Shown here: positions 1 through 6,909 of the stretch, one piece after another
How positions within the stretch are numbered: the stretch's first letter is position 1
How the letters are laid out: each line of letters opens with the position of its first letter
Assembly (NCBI GenBank): GCA_964629345.1
Contig: CAZVSG010000041.1
Coordinates: 1-18,239, forward strand
Reading direction: 5' to 3'
Source of the DNA: UBA6115 sp964629345
GTDB lineage: Bacteria > Bacillota > Clostridia > Christensenellales > Aristaeellaceae
Length of the DNA stretch: 18,239 nt
Notes under the pieces: generated by a model
What the model was told of the DNA's origin: nothing
The model's database searches: none
The model's input: only the letters and a program-made list of their open reading frames with translations
Program-made: the position numbers and the translations under genes

Positions 1-826
1 TGATGGGCCAGTAGATGGTATGGAAACGCACGATCTCCTTGCCGACCAGATGGACATCCGCCGGCCAGAACGTGCGCATCAGGCGGTCGTCCTCGGACAG
101 GTAGCCTAGCGCCGTGATGTAGTTGCTTAGCGCGTCGATCCAGACATAGATCACGTGCTCCGGGTCAAAACTGACCGGCACGCCCCACTTGAAGGACGTG
201 CGGCTGACGGAGAGGTCCTGCAGGCCGGGGCGCAGGAAGTTCTGCAGCATCTCATTGGCGCGGGAAGCCGGCTGGATGAAGTCCGGATGTTCCTCGATAT
301 AGCGGATGAGCCAGTCCTGGTACCTGCTAATGCGGAAGAAATAGCTCTCCTCGCGCACCAGCTCGGTCCCCCTGCCGCAGTCCGGGCACAGGTTCCCTTC
401 CTTCAGCTGGCTCGGAGTCCAGAAAGCCTCGCACTGGGCGCAGTACTGACCCTCATAGGCTCCCTTGTAGATGTCCCCCTGGTCATACAGCTTCTTGAAG
501 ATCTTCTGCACCGCGCGTTCATGGCGGGGGTCGGTGGTGCGGATAAAGTCATCGTATTCGATCCCCATCAGCCGCCAGACGTCCTGGGTGTCCCTGACGA
601 TCCCGTCCACAAAGGCCTTCGGGGACATGCCCGCTTCCGCCGCGCGGCGCTCGATCTTCTGGCCGTGCTCATCCGTGCCGGTCAGGAAAAAGGTCCTGTA
701 CCCGGTCAGCTGCTTGAACCGCTTCATCACGTCCGCGGCGACGGTCGTGTAGGTATGCCCGATATGCATGTGCCCGCTGGGATAATAGATGGGCGTGGTG
801 ATGTAATAGGTTTTTTGTTCCTGCAT
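1..826 (-). CDS. metG: Methionyl-tRNA synthetase, N-terminal part (cut by window edge)
   Basis: Class I aminoacyl-tRNA synthetase that charges tRNA-Met in the cytoplasm. Only the first 275 residues are inside the window; the 3' end, including the KMSKS loop and anticodon-binding domain, lies beyond base 1. The protein begins MQEQKTYYITTPIYYPSG and has the class I HIGH signature at residues 21-24. A zinc knuckle is formed by Cys129, Cys132, Cys147 and Cys150, and typical MetRS blocks follow (TGTDEHGQKI near 49-58, YVWIDALSNY near 227-236, VGKEIVRFHTIYWP near 261-274). The ATG is preceded by a strong purine-rich ribosome site (GGGGGGAG). The gene is not listed as a complete ORF because it has no stop in the window. 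It has its own promoter, so it need not depend on the clpC operon. The leader is only about 17 nt, so there is no room for a T-box. Confidence 0.97.
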   Translation of the reverse strand, partial: MQEQKTYYITTPIYYPSGHMHIGHTYTTVAADVMKRFKQLTGYRTFFLTGTDEHGQKIERRAAEAGMSPKAFVDGIVRDTQDVWRLMGIEYDDFIRTTDPRHERAVQKIFKKLYDQGDIYKGAYEGQYCAQCEAFWTPSQLKEGNLCPDCGRGTELVREESYFFRISRYQDWLIRYIEEHPDFIQPASRANEMLQNFLRPGLQDLSVSRTSFKWGVPVSFDPEHVIYVWIDALSNYITALGYLSEDDRLMRTFWPADVHLVGKEIVRFHTIYWPI

Positions 827-849
827 CTGCGCTCCCCCCTGTCTGCGCC

Positions 850-878
850 ATTATAGGGGGTTCCAATATGCCGGTCAA
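850..878 (-). promoter_or_regulatory. Sigma-A-type promoter of metG
   Basis: On the minus strand a -35 box TTGACC (873-878) is followed by a 17-bp spacer and a perfect -10 box TATAAT (850-855). The expected start of transcription is near 843, giving a very short leader before the metG ATG at 826. A small perfect dyad (GTGTC, 4-nt loop, GACAC; 895-908) sits about 17 bp upstream of the -35 box and could be a regulatory site, but this is not shown. Confidence 0.8.
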
Positions 879-1068
879 GGCGAAACCTGACAGCGTGTCT
901 GCGGACACTTTGCCGTATGGGAAGAACGGGGTTTTTTTACCTGGCCGCTGCGCTCCCGGTCAGTGAAAAATCAAGGAATGATCTGCTGCGCAGACCTGCA
1001 CGCCCGCCGGGCATGACCGGGGGAAAACGATCACAGTCAGAGGGATGCGCCCTCCGGTACTCCCCTTC

Positions 1069-1100
1069 AAAATACGTAGCGCCGGGATACTCCCCGGCGC
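1069..1100 (-). terminator. Probable terminator after clpC
   Basis: Read on the minus strand, an 8-bp perfect GC-rich stem (GCGCCGGG / CCCGGCGC, 6-nt loop) starts about 22 nt after the clpC stop codon. It is followed by TACGTATTTT. The U-tract is short and interrupted, so termination may be partial. The hairpin sits where the ctsR operon should end and before the separate metG promoter. Confidence 0.6.
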
Positions 1101-1122
1101 CTTGTCGCATCGGTGCCTTTTC

Positions 1123-3534
1123 TCAGGTGACCGGCTGGATCGCCTTCGGGCTCTCCTCGGTGTCACTTTCGGCGTTCAGGGGACTGAAGGACAGCTTCCC
1201 GTCCTTCACGCCGACCGCGACCCTGTCGCCTTCCTTGAGGCCGCCGGATACGATCTGCTCGCTCAGCGCGTCCTCGACCATGCGCTGGATGGCGCGGCGA
1301 AGCGGCCTGGCCCCGTACTGCGGGTCAAACCCGGCCTTGGCCAGCAGGCTGACGGCGTCGGGCAGGAAGCTCAGTTCGATCCCCTTTTCACGCATCCTCC
1401 TGACGATGACGTCCAGCATCAGCAGGGCGATCCGGGCGATCTGACCGTCAGTCAGCGGATGGAACACCATGATCTCATCCACGCGGTTTAAAAACTCGGG
1501 CCTGAAGACGTGCTTGATCTCATCCAGCACCCGGCTCTTCATCTCATCATAGCCCATCCCGCCGGCCTGCGCCGGACCGCCGAAACCAAGCGGGCGGCCC
1601 GTGACAAGCTGCTGCGCGCCAGCGTTGGAGGTCATGACGATGATGCAGTTCTTGAAGCTGGNNNNNNNNNNNNNNNNNNNNNNNNNNNNNNNNNNNTTCT
1701 CGATCTCGTAAAAGAGAACGACGGAGTAGGGCTTGCGTCGGACCATCTCGGTCAGCTGCCCGCCCTCCTCAAACCCGACGTAGCCGGGGGGTGAGCCGAC
1801 CATCCTGGACACGGTGTGCTTCTCCATGTATTCGCTCATGTCCAGGCGGATGACCGCGTCCTCGTCGCCGAACATCGCCTCGCCCAGGGCGCGGCACAGT
1901 TCCGTCTTCCCCACGCCGGTGGGGCCCAGGAAGATGAAGGATCCGATGGGGCGCTTGGGGTCCTGGAGCCCGGCGCGCGCCCGCCGGATGGCCCGGCTGA
2001 CCGCCGTCACGGCCTCTTCCTGGCCGATGACGCGCTGGTGGAGTGTTTCCTCCAGCTTCATCAGCCGCGCGCTCTCCACCATCGTCATGCGCTGCACCGG
2101 GATGCCGGTCCAGCCCGCCACAACGTCGGCGACATCGTCCGAGGTCACCTCCGGAAGGTTCCGGCTGTGCTGCTCTTCCCAGCGTTTGCGCAGGGCGGTG
2201 ACCTCCTCCCGCATCTTCCTCTCCCTGTCGCGCAGGTCCGCCGCCTTCTCGTAGTCCTGCTGGGAAATGGCCGTGCGCTTGTCCGTGATGACGGCTTCCA
2301 GTTTCTGTTCCTTTTCCCGGATGCCCACGGGAACAGAAGCGGTCTTCAGCCTCACCCGGGAGGCGGCCTCATCCAGCACGTCCACCGCCTTGTCCGGCAG
2401 GAAACGGTCGGAGATGTAGCGCGCGGAGAGATCCACGGCGGAGGTCAGCGCCTCGTCCGTCAGCCTGACGTGGTGGTGCGCCTCATAGTTCGGCCGGAGC
2501 CCCTTGAGGATCTCCAGTGATTTTTCATTGTCCGGCTCGTCCACCATCACCGGCTGGAAGCGCCGGGAGAGGGCGGCATCCTTCTCGATGTGCTTGCGGT
2601 AATCATCCAGGGTCGTGGCCCCGATGCACTGGAGTTCCCCGCGGGCGAGCGCGGGTTTGAGGATGCCCGCCGCGTCGATGGATCCCTCGGCCTTTCCCGC
2701 GCCGATGATGTTCTGCAACTCGTCGATGAACAGGATGACGGAGGAATCGCCCTGGATCTCGTTGACGAGGTCCTTCATCCGCTCCTCAAACTCGCCCCGG
2801 TATTTCGTGCCGGCGATGAGGCTGCCCACGTCCAGGGATAAGAGACGCTTTCCGGCCAGCGTGTCGGGCACGTCGTTGTTTGCGATGCGCTGGGCCAGGC
2901 CCTCGGCGACCGCGCTCTTGCCCACCCCGGGCGCTCCGATGAGGACCGGGTTGTTCTTGGTGCGGCGGGAGAGGATCTGCGTCATCCGCTCGATCTCCTT
3001 GTCGCGCCCGACGACGGGGTCCAGCCTGCCCTGCCTGGCCATGGCGGTCAGGTCGCGGCTGTGCTTCTCCAGCGTGGTCTTATGATCGTCGGGTTCCTCG
3101 CCGCTCTGGGAGGCCGCTTCCGCTGCCTGCTCCTTGAGCGCCTCGATGTCGCTGCCAAAGACGGTCAGGATGCGGACCGCCACGGAGTCCTTTTCCTCCA
3201 GCAGGCAGTTCCAGAGCATGATGGGTTTCACCGGCGCCCCCTGTTTCTTCTGGGAACGGGAAAGCGCTTCGTCCAGCACCTTCTTCATCCTGGGCGTCAG
3301 TTCCAGCACCTTGGGGGGAAACTGGCCGGGCGCGGACAGCTGGCGGACAGCGTCCTGGACGGATTCCAGGCTGACTGAATCCGGCAGACCGGGAAGGTCG
3401 TCCGCCGCGCGGGCCAACAGGCCGATGAGCAGATGCTCCGTGCCCCAGAAACGATGCCTGAGAGAAATGGCGCTCTGCTGCGCGTAGTCAAGCACCTGCT
3501 TGGCTTTGGGGTCGAATTTGCCGAAAATGGGCAT
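1123..3534 (-). CDS. clpC: ClpC, Hsp100 AAA+ unfoldase (contains assembly gap)
   Basis: Hexameric ATP-driven unfoldase that feeds substrates to ClpP. The order of domains is: Clp N-domain double repeat (about 4-145), first AAA+ module with Walker A GAPGVGKS (200-207) and Walker B ILFIDE, a UVR-type middle coiled coil (about 425-455), and second AAA+ module with Walker A GPTGVGKT (537-544). The probable ClpP-docking tripeptide is LGF at 649-651. A run of 35 N interrupts the second Walker B region; the frame is kept, but compared with ClpC homologues about 14 codons are missing, so the true length is probably near 817 residues. The Walker B next to the gap reads LFYEIE instead of LLDEIE, probably an error at a contig end. 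The start is firm: AGGAGG lies 5 nt upstream, and the mcsB stop is 1 nt before the ATG. The phospho-arginine pockets of the N-domain are altered (see findings). Confidence 0.96.
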   Translation of the reverse strand: MPIFGKFDPKAKQVLDYAQQSAISLRHRFWGTEHLLIGLLARAADDLPGLPDSVSLESVQDAVRQLSAPGQFPPKVLELTPRMKKVLDEALSRSQKKQGAPVKPIMLWNCLLEEKDSVAVRILTVFGSDIEALKEQAAEAASQSGEEPDDHKTTLEKHSRDLTAMARQGRLDPVVGRDKEIERMTQILSRRTKNNPVLIGAPGVGKSAVAEGLAQRIANNDVPDTLAGKRLLSLDVGSLIAGTKYRGEFEERMKDLVNEIQGDSSVILFIDELQNIIGAGKAEGSIDAAGILKPALARGELQCIGATTLDDYRKHIEKDAALSRRFQPVMVDEPDNEKSLEILKGLRPNYEAHHHVRLTDEALTSAVDLSARYISDRFLPDKAVDVLDEAASRVRLKTASVPVGIREKEQKLEAVITDKRTAISQQDYEKAADLRDRERKMREEVTALRKRWEEQHSRNLPEVTSDDVADVVAGWTGIPVQRMTMVESARLMKLEETLHQRVIGQEEAVTAVSRAIRRARAGLQDPKRPIGSFIFLGPTGVGKTELCRALGEAMFGDEDAVIRLDMSEYMEKHTVSRMVGSPPGYVGFEEGGQLTEMVRRKPYSVVLFYEIEXXXXXXXXXXXXXSFKNCIIVMTSNAGAQQLVTGRPLGFGGPAQAGGMGYDEMKSRVLDEIKHVFRPEFLNRVDEIMVFHPLTDGQIARIALLMLDVIVRRMREKGIELSFLPDAVSLLAKAGFDPQYGARPLRRAIQRMVEDALSEQIVSGGLKEGDRVAVGVKDGKLSFSPLNAESDTEESPKAIQPVT
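1662..1696. other. Assembly gap (35 N) inside clpC
   Basis: A run of 35 N interrupts clpC right after the codons for EIE of the second Walker B motif. B. subtilis ClpC has 27 residues between the matching EIE and the next conserved block, whereas only 13 codons are spanned here. About 77 unknown bases would be expected rather than 35. Both numbers leave the same reading frame. Confidence 0.95.
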
Positions 3535-3535
3535 T

Positions 3536-4516
3536 TTATCCTCCTGAGATCGCCTGGCGGACCCTGTCTGCCCGGCGGTACGGTATGGTCCTGATTTCCA
3601 GGCCGTCCCTGGAAAAAGCGCTGTCCGGCGCGCAGTCCAGCAGGTCGTCCGCCTGCCGGAGGGACAGCGGCAGCACGCCCGCCGCGGCCCCCAGCCGCAT
3701 GTTGCTCCAATGGCTCAAAAAATCATGAACGCTCAGGCGTCTGGCATGCCTGAGGATCCCGTAGGATCGCCACACCTGGTCTGACATGCTCGATTCCCCT
3801 GACCCGTCAAGCGCCTTGCCGCGAAGGACGGTTTCCTTCTCATCCAGCTTCCCGCCGCACCTTCGGACCATGGAAAGGATCTCCTCATCCCCCAGCCCTT
3901 GGCTGGACGCGTTGCTCAGCAGGAAGATCCGGCCCGGGTTCCGCGCCTCAGGGGCGGTCAGCGGCTTCAGTACGCATCGCTCCTCCCTGAGCAGGGCGTC
4001 CGAAAGCTTCGGGATCTGCCGAAGAAAGCTGAGCATCGGCAGGTGGAGGACCAGCGTCAGGTGAAGGCCGCTGCCGGCAAGGACGGGCCTGTAGGACAGG
4101 TAGTCAAACCGGCTGTCCTGCGCGAAGGGGTGTCTTTCATCCGCCAGATCCCGCTCAAGCGCGCGCACGCGGCTGACCAGCTCAGCGTCCTCTTCCGGCC
4201 TCCCGCATGCCTTCAGCAGCAGGTGCTCCTCAACGTTGACGGCGGCGAAGAGCTTCTCCTCCAGGTTTCCCGCGAGCGCCGCGCTGGTCAGGCTCCCGAT
4301 GGCCGGGGGCAGCATGGCTTCCTCCAGGAAGGCGGTCCTGTCGCCCTGTCCCTTTCCGCCTTCCAGGATCCCAAATCCCCCGCGCACCTGCTGAAGCCGG
4401 GACAGGCTGCGCCGTTTGCTCTTTTCCAGATCTTCGGCTCTGTCCTGGGGGCAGAAACTGAGGTCCGCGTAATTCCTTCTCAGGGACGCCTCGGCGAGGA
4501 GGCAGGTCTGCGGCAT
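3536..4516 (-). CDS. mcsB: McsB-family protein arginine kinase homologue, probably catalytically inactive
   Basis: McsB normally phosphorylates arginines on CtsR and damaged proteins, marking them for ClpCP. This 326-residue protein (usual length about 350-360) sits in the mcsB position and keeps fold signatures: LRRNY (12-16), VEEHLL (95-100), the block DYLSYRPVLAGSG...LHLP (138-160), GRIFLLSN (195-202), WRSYGIL (249-255) and MRLG (273-276). By alignment from memory with B. subtilis McsB, the catalytic Cys of the CPTN motif is Arg143 and its Asn is Leu146. Both Arg of SRIR are Glu9 and Ser11, and the RGIYGE block is degenerate from Lys184 onward. One acidic residue (Glu96) of the NEEDH motif remains. 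No frameshift or internal stop is seen, so it looks like a maintained pseudokinase rather than a decayed gene. It starts 2 nt after the mcsA stop and ends 1 nt before clpC, so translation is probably coupled. Confidence 0.85.
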   Translation of the reverse strand: MPQTCLLAEASLRRNYADLSFCPQDRAEDLEKSKRRSLSRLQQVRGGFGILEGGKGQGDRTAFLEEAMLPPAIGSLTSAALAGNLEEKLFAAVNVEEHLLLKACGRPEEDAELVSRVRALERDLADERHPFAQDSRFDYLSYRPVLAGSGLHLTLVLHLPMLSFLRQIPKLSDALLREERCVLKPLTAPEARNPGRIFLLSNASSQGLGDEEILSMVRRCGGKLDEKETVLRGKALDGSGESSMSDQVWRSYGILRHARRLSVHDFLSHWSNMRLGAAAGVLPLSLRQADDLLDCAPDSAFSRDGLEIRTIPYRRADRVRQAISGG

Positions 4517-4518
4517 GA

Positions 4519-5016
4519 TCAGCCCTTTTCCCCGCTGCCGGAGGCGGCGGACTGGATCTGATCCCGGAGCTGCGCCGCTTCTTCAAAGTCTTCCCGCATG
4601 ACAGCCTCAAGCAGGCGGTACTTCAGTTCGGTCACGCCGTTCTCCCTGCCCGCGCTGTCTGCGCCGACTGTCCCGGCATCCCCCTGCTTTTGATCCAGGT
4701 TGAAGTGCTCAGCCAGTTCCTCCTCCATCGCCTGATAGCAGGACGCGCAGCCCGCCATGGTGTTTTCATCAAGGCGCGAGTAGGGGCGTCCGCACTGGGT
4801 GCAGATGAAACGCGGCATTTCAAGCCTGGGCGCTTCCTTGATGCCGGTGTCCGGAACCTGCTCGGGCCTGAAGCCGAGGGAGAGGAAGACCTTCATCATT
4901 TCCTGCTGCATGTTCTGCGCGCAGTCCATGCACATCGCTCTGGTGGCGACCTGGCCGGCCGTCACGGTCTTGAATACGATATCCGCATTGCGTTTGCGGC
5001 AAACTTCACAGATCAT
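4519..5016 (-). CDS. mcsA: McsA, zinc-finger and UVR-domain partner of McsB
   Basis: McsA activates McsB and modulates CtsR and ClpC in Bacillota. The 165-residue protein has two treble CxxC groups: Cys3/Cys6 with Cys29/Cys32, and Cys72/Cys75 with Cys90/Cys93, which fit two zinc-binding sites. The C-terminus carries a UVR motif (about 128-156, containing LKYRLLEAVMREDFEEAAQL), the same motif type as in the ClpC middle domain. An AGGAGG site lies 4 nt before the ATG. It lies 18 nt after ctsR and 2 nt before mcsB in the same operon. Unlike McsB, its diagnostic residues are all present, so its role may now be mainly structural or as an adaptor. That last point is inference. Confidence 0.95.
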   Translation of the reverse strand: MICEVCRKRNADIVFKTVTAGQVATRAMCMDCAQNMQQEMMKVFLSLGFRPEQVPDTGIKEAPRLEMPRFICTQCGRPYSRLDENTMAGCASCYQAMEEELAEHFNLDQKQGDAGTVGADSAGRENGVTELKYRLLEAVMREDFEEAAQLRDQIQSAASGSGEKG

Positions 5017-5034
5017 ACATCCTCCTTGCCTTTC

Positions 5035-5499
5035 TCATCCCCGCTGGGTGATGCCCAGCAGCATGTTCCGCAGGATCCTGGCGCGGATCTCGTCCTTGAG
5101 TGTTTCGGAAACCGGCAGAGAAAGGGCCTGGGGAGACAGCGCGCTGAGCATCAGCCCGCATTCCCCCTGTGTTATCGTACCCTGCTCAGCCAGCTGCAAA
5201 CAGAGGATCCTCGCATCCCTGGCGCTGATGGATGCCCCGACGCGCTGGTTGAGCAGATAGGCAAGCTTCTCACTGTCCTCATGCGCAAGCCGGACGATGC
5301 GGATGTATCCGCCGCCTCCGCGCTGGCTTTCAATGGCATAGCCGTGGTCCAGGGTAAAGCGGGTGGAGAGAACATAGTTGATCTGGGAAGGAGCGCAGCG
5401 GAAATACTCCGCCAGTTCATTGCGCTTCAGCTCCACCTCATCCCGGTCCTTTTCCCAAAGGTCCTTGATGAACTCCTCGATCATGTCGCTCAGCCGCAA
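5035..5499 (-). CDS. ctsR: CtsR, repressor of class III heat-shock genes
   Basis: Winged helix-turn-helix dimeric repressor that binds a tandem heptamer operator and releases it on heat or protein stress. The 154-residue protein (family about 150-155) has the conserved HTH segment CAPSQINYVLSTRFT (35-49) and the glycine-rich wing RGGGGYIRI (60-68). The C-terminal domain begins near residue 75. The start is a TTG at 5497-5499, chosen because a strong GGGAGGTG site lies 7 nt upstream; the next ATG, five codons downstream, would be too far from any ribosome site. It is the first gene of the ctsR-mcsA-mcsB-clpC operon and is probably autoregulated through the operator at 5527-5543. Confidence 0.97.
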   Translation of the reverse strand: MRLSDMIEEFIKDLWEKDRDEVELKRNELAEYFRCAPSQINYVLSTRFTLDHGYAIESQRGGGGYIRIVRLAHEDSEKLAYLLNQRVGASISARDARILCLQLAEQGTITQGECGLMLSALSPQALSLPVSETLKDEIRARILRNMLLGITQRG

Positions 5500-5506
5500 G
5501 GCGCTT

Positions 5507-5514
5507 CACCTCCC
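5507..5514 (-). promoter_or_regulatory. Ribosome binding site that sets the TTG start of ctsR
   Basis: The minus strand reads GGGAGGTG, 7 nt before a TTG codon. The distance to the next in-frame ATG is about 22 nt, which is too long, so the TTG is the likely start. Confidence 0.75.
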
Positions 5515-5526
5515 GTCCGTCCAGAT

Positions 5527-5543
5527 GTTGACCATCTTTGACT
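5527..5543 (-). promoter_or_regulatory. CtsR operator
   Basis: The minus strand reads AGTCAAA-GAT-GGTCAAC. This matches the known CtsR operator layout, a tandem heptamer GGTCAAA repeated after a 3-nt NAN spacer, with one mismatch in each half (first base of the first, last base of the second). It lies 5 bp downstream of the -10 box, over the expected start of transcription, so bound CtsR would block initiation. Confidence 0.85.
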
Positions 5544-5548
5544 TTTGA

Positions 5549-5578
5549 AGTATACCACACGGATCCGTTCCTGTGCAA
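5549..5578 (-). promoter_or_regulatory. Promoter of the ctsR-mcsA-mcsB-clpC operon
   Basis: The minus strand has TTGCAC (5573-5578), an 18-bp spacer and TATACT (5549-5554). A TGG triplet directly before the -10 box gives an extended -10. The CtsR operator follows immediately downstream. Confidence 0.8.
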
Positions 5579-5638
5579 GCACGCCGAATCTTGCGCAGAT
5601 AAGGCCTTGATGCGCCTGGATGTACTGAGCGTTCCGCA

Positions 5639-5670
5639 GGACGGTCGGAAGCCTCCGGCCGCCGCCGTCC
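5639..5670. other. Divergent intergenic region: GC-rich dyad between the two promoters
   Basis: The 303-bp stretch between ctsR and the zinc-ribbon gene (5500-5802) holds the ctsR promoter and operator at one end and the rightward promoter at the other. Between them is a dyad with arms GGACGG and CCGTCC enclosing a smaller CGGA/TCCG hairpin. It is outside both predicted transcripts and has no T-run, so it is not a terminator. I see no ORF with coding features in this stretch. Confidence 0.35.
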
Positions 5671-5690
5671 CTTCCCTCCGGGGATAATGC

Positions 5691-5719
5691 TTTACAAAGC
5701 GCGTACGTGTTTGTATGAT
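5691..5719 (+). promoter_or_regulatory. Promoter of the zinc-ribbon/TPM gene pair
   Basis: TTTACA (5691-5696), a 17-bp spacer and TATGAT (5714-5719) on the plus strand. The expected start is near 5726, leaving a leader of about 77 nt. The leader contains a GC-rich hairpin (CCGGCC / GGCCGG arms within 5761-5783) close to the ribosome site. Confidence 0.7.
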
Positions 5720-5802
5720 ACTTTTAGGCTTTTCATCGGTTTCACCCATCATGCGAGGCTGCCGGCCTTTGGACCGGCCGGGCGGGCCAGGAAAGAAAGG
5801 AA

Positions 5803-6909
5803 GTGGACGCGAAGATGAGCACGCTGAGCTACAAATGCCCTTCCTGCGGCGCGCCGCTGACCTATGACGGCAGGCAGCAGGAGATGACCTGCGGTTCATG
5901 CGGCAATACCTTTGACCCTGAAACCATCCGCACGGTCAGCGAGATCGCCCGGGAGGACGCCGGGCACGAGGACATGCGGTGGCAGATGGAATCAGGGGCC
6001 TTTTCCGAGAATGAGCTCGAAAAGACCAGGACCTACTCCTGCTCCTCCTGCGGCGCGCAGCTGTTCACGGAGGAGACCACGGTGGCGACGGAGTGCGCCT
6101 TCTGCGGAAGCCCCTCTGTGATCCCCGCCCAGTTCACGCCGGGAACGAGGCCCGAAGCCATCATCCCCTTCCTGATCGGGAAGGACCAGGCGGAGAAGAT
6201 GTTCCGGGATTACTTCAAGCAGCGCAAGCTGATCCCCAACCTGTTCCTGCAGGGCCCCCTGAAAATCGAGGAGATCCGCAAGCTGTACGCCCCGTTCTGG
6301 CTCTTCGGCTGTACGGCCGACGCCCGGATGACCTACCAGGGCACGCAGGTCACCTCCCATCGCAGCGGCCAGTACATGGTCCGCACGACCCGCCACTTCC
6401 TCATCCGCCGCGCGGGCACGCTGGCGTTCAGCGGCCTGCCGGTCGACGCGAGCGAGCGGCTGGACAACCGGATCACCGAATCCATCGAGCCGTTCCGGAC
6501 CGGGGAAGCGATCCCCTTCATCCCGCAGACGCTGTCGGGAGCCCAGGCAAACCGCGCGGACATCGGGACCGAGGAGTGCCAGGAGCGGGCCAACCAGCGG
6601 GTCAGGAGCACGACGGACAAGGTGTTCCGGAACACCGTTTCCGGTTACGCGAGCGTGATCCCGCAAAGCAGCAGCATCCGCATCATGGACGGCACCGCGC
6701 AGCCGGTCCTCTACCCGATTTGGCTGATCACGACGAAGAAAGAGGACAAGCTCTACACCTTTGCCATCAACGGGCAGACCGGTGAACTGACCTGCGACAT
6801 CCCCTGGAGCCGCGCAAAATTCTTCGGTCGGATGCTCAGCCTGGGGCTGGGCGCGGCCGCCGTCGGCCTGGCCGCCGTCTACCTGCTCAGCCGGACGGGG
6901 GTGATCTGA
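5803..6909 (+). CDS. Double zinc-ribbon protein with C-terminal membrane anchor, function unknown
   Basis: A 368-residue protein of a type common in gut Clostridia, often annotated only as zinc-ribbon protein. It has two zinc ribbons: Cys12/Cys15 with Cys30/Cys33, and Cys80/Cys83 with Cys98/Cys101. A central domain of about 230 residues follows (PFLIGKDQAEKMF near 121, YAPFWLFGC near 162), with no motif I can tie to an enzyme. A C-terminal hydrophobic segment (about 343-363) suggests a membrane anchor, with the ribbons probably cytoplasmic. The start is GTG at 5803 with an AGGA site about 10 nt upstream. An ATG at 5815 (MSTLSYKCPSCG) looks more like the family N-terminus but is farther from a ribosome site. 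Its stop overlaps the next gene's start in TGATG, so the two proteins are probably made together. Confidence 0.85.
   Translation: MDAKMSTLSYKCPSCGAPLTYDGRQQEMTCGSCGNTFDPETIRTVSEIAREDAGHEDMRWQMESGAFSENELEKTRTYSCSSCGAQLFTEETTVATECAFCGSPSVIPAQFTPGTRPEAIIPFLIGKDQAEKMFRDYFKQRKLIPNLFLQGPLKIEEIRKLYAPFWLFGCTADARMTYQGTQVTSHRSGQYMVRTTRHFLIRRAGTLAFSGLPVDASERLDNRITESIEPFRTGEAIPFIPQTLSGAQANRADIGTEECQERANQRVRSTTDKVFRNTVSGYASVIPQSSSIRIMDGTAQPVLYPIWLITTKKEDKLYTFAINGQTGELTCDIPWSRAKFFGRMLSLGLGAAAVGLAAVYLLSRTGVI

Noticed and set aside
955..1021. Inverted repeat CCCGGTCA / TGACCGGG around a 51-bp centre, suspected small RNA or attachment site
   Set aside because: The arms are short, no promoter or terminator fits, and no tRNA or integrase is near, so chance is likely.
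960..1166. Small minus-strand frame crossing the end of clpC and the terminator
   Set aside because: It starts inside clpC, spans the hairpin and has no ribosome site or similarity to anything I know.
5438..5899. A 153-codon minus-strand frame across the ctsR promoter
   Set aside because: It covers two divergent promoters and the CtsR operator and its sequence is low-complexity; non-coding.
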